From assembly GCF_003626655.1 (NCBI RefSeq), contig NZ_RBAN01000003.1, positions 682,001 through 746,000 of the forward strand: DNA of 64,000 bases, in the 5' to 3' direction. The translations under genes were made by a program, and so were the position numbers. The notes under the pieces are model-generated. The model was not told the origin of the DNA. It did not search any database and saw only the letters and a list, made by a program, of their open reading frames with translations. The DNA comes from Micromonospora costi (GTDB lineage: Bacteria; Actinomycetota; Actinomycetes; Mycobacteriales; Micromonosporaceae). This document shows, one piece after another, positions 61,292 to 64,000 of this stretch (its first letter is position 1; each line of letters starts with the position of its first letter).

Positions 61292-61558
61292 GCGGCCACC
61301 GTCCCGGCTGCGGGGAGCTGAGGCAATCCCGTCCGGTCCGCCTGTGGACAACCCGGCGCCCTGTGGATAACGCGCCTGTGCCGAGCCCCGAGGCGGCAAT
61401 CACGCTGGGTGACGCGGGGCCAACCGATGGCGCTCATGCACCGAGAGTGACGGCCGACAGCGCGGTCCGCCCCCCCCACGTAGGGTCGCCAGCGGCACAT
61501 CGCGCTAACCAGGCGTTTCCCGACCCGACCGGCTCGCCGCCGACAACCCCCGCCGCCG
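61292..61558. other. Intergenic region upstream of the HTH gene
   Basis: About 270 bases without a recognisable gene; the promoter of the HTH gene should lie here. Overlapping open frames have no family match. Confidence 0.4.
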
Positions 61559-61629
61559 CCTTTGCTCTGCACCCAAATATGCACCGGTTGCGGACCGTAG
61601 CTGTTGCATATGAGGCTGCAGAGCAAAGG
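61559..61629. repeat. Long inverted repeat, TTTGCTCTGCA type
   Basis: The 25-base arms 61559-61583 and 61605-61629 match at 22 positions (CCTTTGCTCTGCA perfect; ATATGCA perfect). The loop is 21 bases. The AT-rich arm contrasts with the surrounding DNA. It is in the hemB-HTH gap but does not share the GATC arm of the other elements. Confidence 0.85.
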
Positions 61630-61708
61630 ATGCGCAAGGGTGTGGCAGCGGGCGCGCAAATGTAACGCTTCGTGAGCGCCGCCGGCCCCGGCGCCGGGCC
61701 CCACCGGC

Positions 61709-61828
61709 CCCAGGTGCCGGGCCCACCATCCCGGGCGCCACGCCCACCGACCCGAGGTGCCGGGCCCACCGGCCGGGCGCCGGGCCCGCCCACCCGAGGT
61801 GCCGGGCCCACCGGCCGGGCGCCGGGCC
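61709..61828. repeat. 42-bp period tandem repeat, about 3 copies
   Basis: A 36-base core beginning CCCGAGGTGCCGGGCCCACC occurs at 61751-61786 and 61793-61828, with a diverged copy at 61709. It lies just beyond the hemB stop. Confidence 0.85.
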
Positions 61829-61859
61829 GACCGGGCGGGCCGGCACCGGGACCGCCGGG

Positions 61860-62843
61860 TTAGTAGCGCTCGCGGAGCAGCCGTGCGGCCTCGACGGCCC
61901 AGTAGGTGAGGATGATCTGGGCACCGGCCCGCCGGATCGACGTGAGCGTCTCCAGCATGGCCTGCTCCCGGTCGATCCAGCCGTTCGCGGCGGCCGCCTC
62001 GACCATCGCGTACTCCCCGGAGACCTGGTAGGCCGCGACCGGGACGTCCACCGCCGCGCGGACCGCCGACACCACGTCGAGGTACGGCAGCGCCGGCTTC
62101 ACCATCACCATGTCGGCGCCCTCGGCGACGTCCAGCGCCACCTCACGCAGCGACTCCCGCACGTTGGCCGGGTCCTGCTGGTAGGTCCGCCGGTCACCCT
62201 CGAGCGCCGACTCCACGGCTTCCCGGAACGGACCGAAGAACGCCGAGGCGTACTTGACGGCGTACGCCAGCACGCCCACGTCCTGGTGGCCGGCGGCGTC
62301 GAGCGCCTTGCGGACCACCCCGACCTGGCCGTCCATCATCCCGGACGGCCCGACCACACCGACCCCGGCGTCGGCCTGCGCCACGGCCATCTCGGCGTAC
62401 GCGGCCAGCGTGGCGTCGTTGTCGACCTCGCCGTTCGGAGCGAGAAGGCCGCAGTGGCCGTGCGAGGTGAACTCGTCCAGGCACAGGTCGCTCATCACCA
62501 CGGTGGCGTCGCCGACCTCGGCGACCACGTCCCGGATGGCCACGTTGAGGATGCCGTCCGGGTCGATCCCGCCGGAGCCGACCGGGTCCCGCTCCGCCGG
62601 CACGCCGAAGAGCATGATCCCGCCGATGCCGGCCTGGACGGCCTCCACCGCGGCCTTGCGCAGCGAGTCCCGGGAGTGCTGGAGCACCCCCGGGAGCGAG
62701 GCGATGGCCCGGGGCTCCGTGAGCCCCTCCTTGACGAACATCGGCACGACCAGCTCGGCCGGGTCGACACGGGTCTCGGAGACCAGCCGCCGCAGCGCCG
62801 GCGTGCGGCGCAGGCGGCGGGGGCGGATCTCGGGGTACGGCAC
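61860..62843 (-). CDS. hemB: Delta-aminolevulinic acid dehydratase (porphobilinogen synthase)
   Basis: 327 aa. Schiff-base lysines K~193 ([13 protein letters not shown]) and K~246 ([11 protein letters not shown]), the metal site [14 protein letters not shown] and GGIMLFGVP are diagnostic of HemB. The metal loop has two Cys and an Asp, as in other actinobacteria. Condenses two aminolevulinates to porphobilinogen in heme/corrinoid synthesis. GTG start 62843 follows GGAGGC. It is 16 bases downstream of the uroporphyrinogen synthase gene and probably in one operon with it. Confidence 0.95.
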   Translation of the reverse strand: MPYPEIRPRRLRRTPALRRLVSETRVDPAELVVPMFVKEGLTEPRAIASLPGVLQHSRDSLRKAAVEAVQAGIGGIMLFGVPAERDPVGSGGIDPDGILNVAIRDVVAEVGDATVVMSDLCLDEFTSHGHCGLLAPNGEVDNDATLAAYAEMAVAQADAGVGVVGPSGMMDGQVGVVRKALDAAGHQDVGVLAYAVKYASAFFGPFREAVESALEGDRRTYQQDPANVRESLREVALDVAEGADMVMVKPALPYLDVVSAVRAAVDVPVAAYQVSGEYAMVEAAAANGWIDREQAMLETLTSIRRAGAQIILTYWAVEAARLLRERY

Positions 62844-62859
62844 GGACGCCTCCTGACGA

Positions 62860-64000
62860 CTACCGGAACCTCAGGGCGGTCGGGCCCTGCACCTTCGAGC
62901 CGCGGCGCTGCTTCGCCGGCATGGCGGCGAGCTTCTCGCGCAGCTCGACGGCGTAGGCCGCGAGCGCCTCCACCAGATCGGGCACCGAGGCGTGCTGCGG
63001 CTGGACGTCGACCCGCAGGCCGAACTCCGTCGCGGTCTCCGCCGTCTTCGGCCCGATGACGGCAACAACGGTACGCGCGTGCGGCTTCCCGGCGATGCCG
63101 ACCAGGTTCCGGACGGTGGAGGACGAGGTGAAGAGCACCGCGTCGAAGCCGCCCGACTTGATGGCGTCCCGGATCTCGGCCGGCGGCGGCGCCGCGCGGA
63201 CCGTCCGGTACGCGGTCACGTCGTCGACCTCCCAGCCGCGCTCGGTGAGCCCGGCGGCGAGCGTCTCGGTGGCGATGTCGGCGCGCGGCAGCAGCACCCG
63301 GCCGACCGGGTCGAGCACCTCGTCGTGCGGCGAGAACTCGGCCAGCAGGCCCTCGGACGACTGCTCGCCGGACGGGATCAGCTCCGGCTGGATGCCGAAC
63401 GCGCGGACCGCCTCCGCCGTCGCGTCGCCGATGCAGGCGATCTTCACGCCGCCGAAGTGCCGGGCGTCGAGGCCGTGCTCGGCGAACTTCTCCCAGACCG
63501 CGCGGACCGCGTTCACCGAGGTGAAGATCACCCAGGCGTACCGGCCGTCGACCAGGCCCTTGACGGCCCGCTCCATCTGGGCCGGGGTGCGCGGCGGCTC
63601 CACGGCGATGGTCGGCACCTCGCACGGGATCGCCCCGTACGCGCGCAGCCGCGCGCTCATCACGCCGGCCTGCTCCTTGGTGCGCGGCACGAGCACCTTC
63701 CAGCCGTACAGCGGCCGGTTCTCCCACCAGCTGAGCTTGTCCCGCTGGCCCACGCCCTCGCCGAGGGTGAGCACCACCCGGCCGGTGAAGCCGAGCGCCG
63801 CCGCCACGAAGCTGTCCACGGTCGACGTGGTCGTGTACTGCGTCTCGCCGGTGCCGTCGCCGGTCACACCGACCTCGGTCGCGCCGTCCACGCCCGCCGC
63901 GAGCAGGCCGTCCCGGACAGCCGCGAGGTCGCCCGCGTCCACCGCGAGCGCCAGCGAGCCTCGGGTGACCGCGGCGGCCAGCGCCTCGAAGTCCAGCGTG
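62860..64000 (-). CDS. hemD: Uroporphyrinogen-III methylase/synthase fusion, truncated by window edge
   Basis: The gene runs beyond position 64000, so only the C-terminal ~380 residues are seen. The visible N-terminal part is the end of a tetrapyrrole-methylase domain ([19 protein letters not shown] and [15 protein letters not shown]), followed by HemD uroporphyrinogen-III synthase ([52 protein letters not shown]). This is the usual actinobacterial fusion. It converts hydroxymethylbilane to uroporphyrinogen III and methylates toward siroheme/B12. Ends with a basic tail. Precedes hemB by 16 bases. Confidence 0.9.
   Translation of the reverse strand, partial: TLDFEALAAAVTRGSLALAVDAGDLAAVRDGLLAAGVDGATEVGVTGDGTGETQYTTTSTVDSFVAAALGFTGRVVLTLGEGVGQRDKLSWWENRPLYGWKVLVPRTKEQAGVMSARLRAYGAIPCEVPTIAVEPPRTPAQMERAVKGLVDGRYAWVIFTSVNAVRAVWEKFAEHGLDARHFGGVKIACIGDATAEAVRAFGIQPELIPSGEQSSEGLLAEFSPHDEVLDPVGRVLLPRADIATETLAAGLTERGWEVDDVTAYRTVRAAPPPAEIRDAIKSGGFDAVLFTSSSTVRNLVGIAGKPHARTVVAVIGPKTAETATEFGLRVDVQPQHASVPDLVEALAAYAVELREKLAAMPAKQRRGSKVQGPTALRFR

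Noticed and set aside
1-64000. tRNA or rRNA genes
   Set aside because: I looked for cloverleaf-like arms and conserved rRNA stretches in intergenic gaps and saw none; a tRNAscan-SE/Infernal run would settle it.

Overview
The window is very GC-rich DNA with dense G/C third positions, many GTG starts and purine-rich ribosome-binding sites. The gene set (TetR–DUF3107–ferritin-like–RhlE helicase block, a uroporphyrinogen methylase/synthase next to hemB, Tat/lipoprotein exporters, an Rcp1-type response regulator with a SpoIIE phosphatase) points to an actinobacterium. Gene content and style suggest Micromonosporaceae (Micromonospora or a close relative). That is an inference; no rRNA or other decisive marker is present. 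I saw no tRNA, rRNA, CRISPR array or insertion sequence.

Layout. 0-4 kb: conserved actinobacterial block of a TetR regulator, DUF3107 protein, ferritin-like protein and DEAD-box RNA helicase. 4-10 kb: a methyltransferase, a small HTH regulator, a copper-chaperone/His-rich membrane protein pair and a RecQ helicase with a phosphoribosyltransferase-like tail. 10-15.6 kb: an SDR oxidoreductase and a tightly overlapping branched-chain amino-acid type ABC operon (binding protein, two ATPases, two permeases). 15.6-18.5 kb: an accessory islet of visibly lower GC carrying convergent tcmP and Gp37/Gp68 three-Cys genes, bracketed by two homologous hairpin elements. 18.6-30.8 kb: secreted GDPD, TrkH/TrkA potassium uptake, a Ser/Thr kinase with a CBM2-like exterior, a membrane spermidine-synthase-like protein, a secreted cell-wall protein, an IMPase-like enzyme, and a response regulator/histidine kinase/SpoIIE phosphatase cluster. 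31-40 kb: membrane M28 peptidase, lipoprotein, methyltransferases, Smr protein, TPR protein, a polyphosphate-glucokinase-like ROK kinase, an ABC-F protein and a BON-methyltransferase fusion. 40-47 kb: an arabinan/arabinoside utilisation locus (LacI regulator, GH51, sugar ABC importer, GH43) with a clear double operator. 47-61 kb: amino-acid permease, secreted GHL10 hydrolase, phospholipase A2, cyclase-ATPase-TPR regulator, zinc-ribbon protein, lytic transglycosylase, tandem GNAT and a large secreted nuclease. 61-64 kb: HTH regulator, then hemB and a uroporphyrinogen-III synthase/methylase gene that runs off the right edge.

The most striking non-gene feature is a set of eight long intergenic inverted repeats. 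Four (near 4.1, 9.9, 10.8 and 40.0 kb) share a GATC(A/T)TG-type arm in which base differences between copies are mirrored in the opposite arm. Three (15.9, 18.4 and 33.5 kb) have arms that are themselves small hairpins built on CAACTTC/GAAGTTG, and two of these three flank the tcmP islet. One copy supplies the last codons and stop of livM. These look like a dispersed, structure-conserving repeat family and are the best candidate here for something undescribed. A second recurrent theme is short GC-rich tandem repeats (19-42 bp periods) placed just after stop codons.
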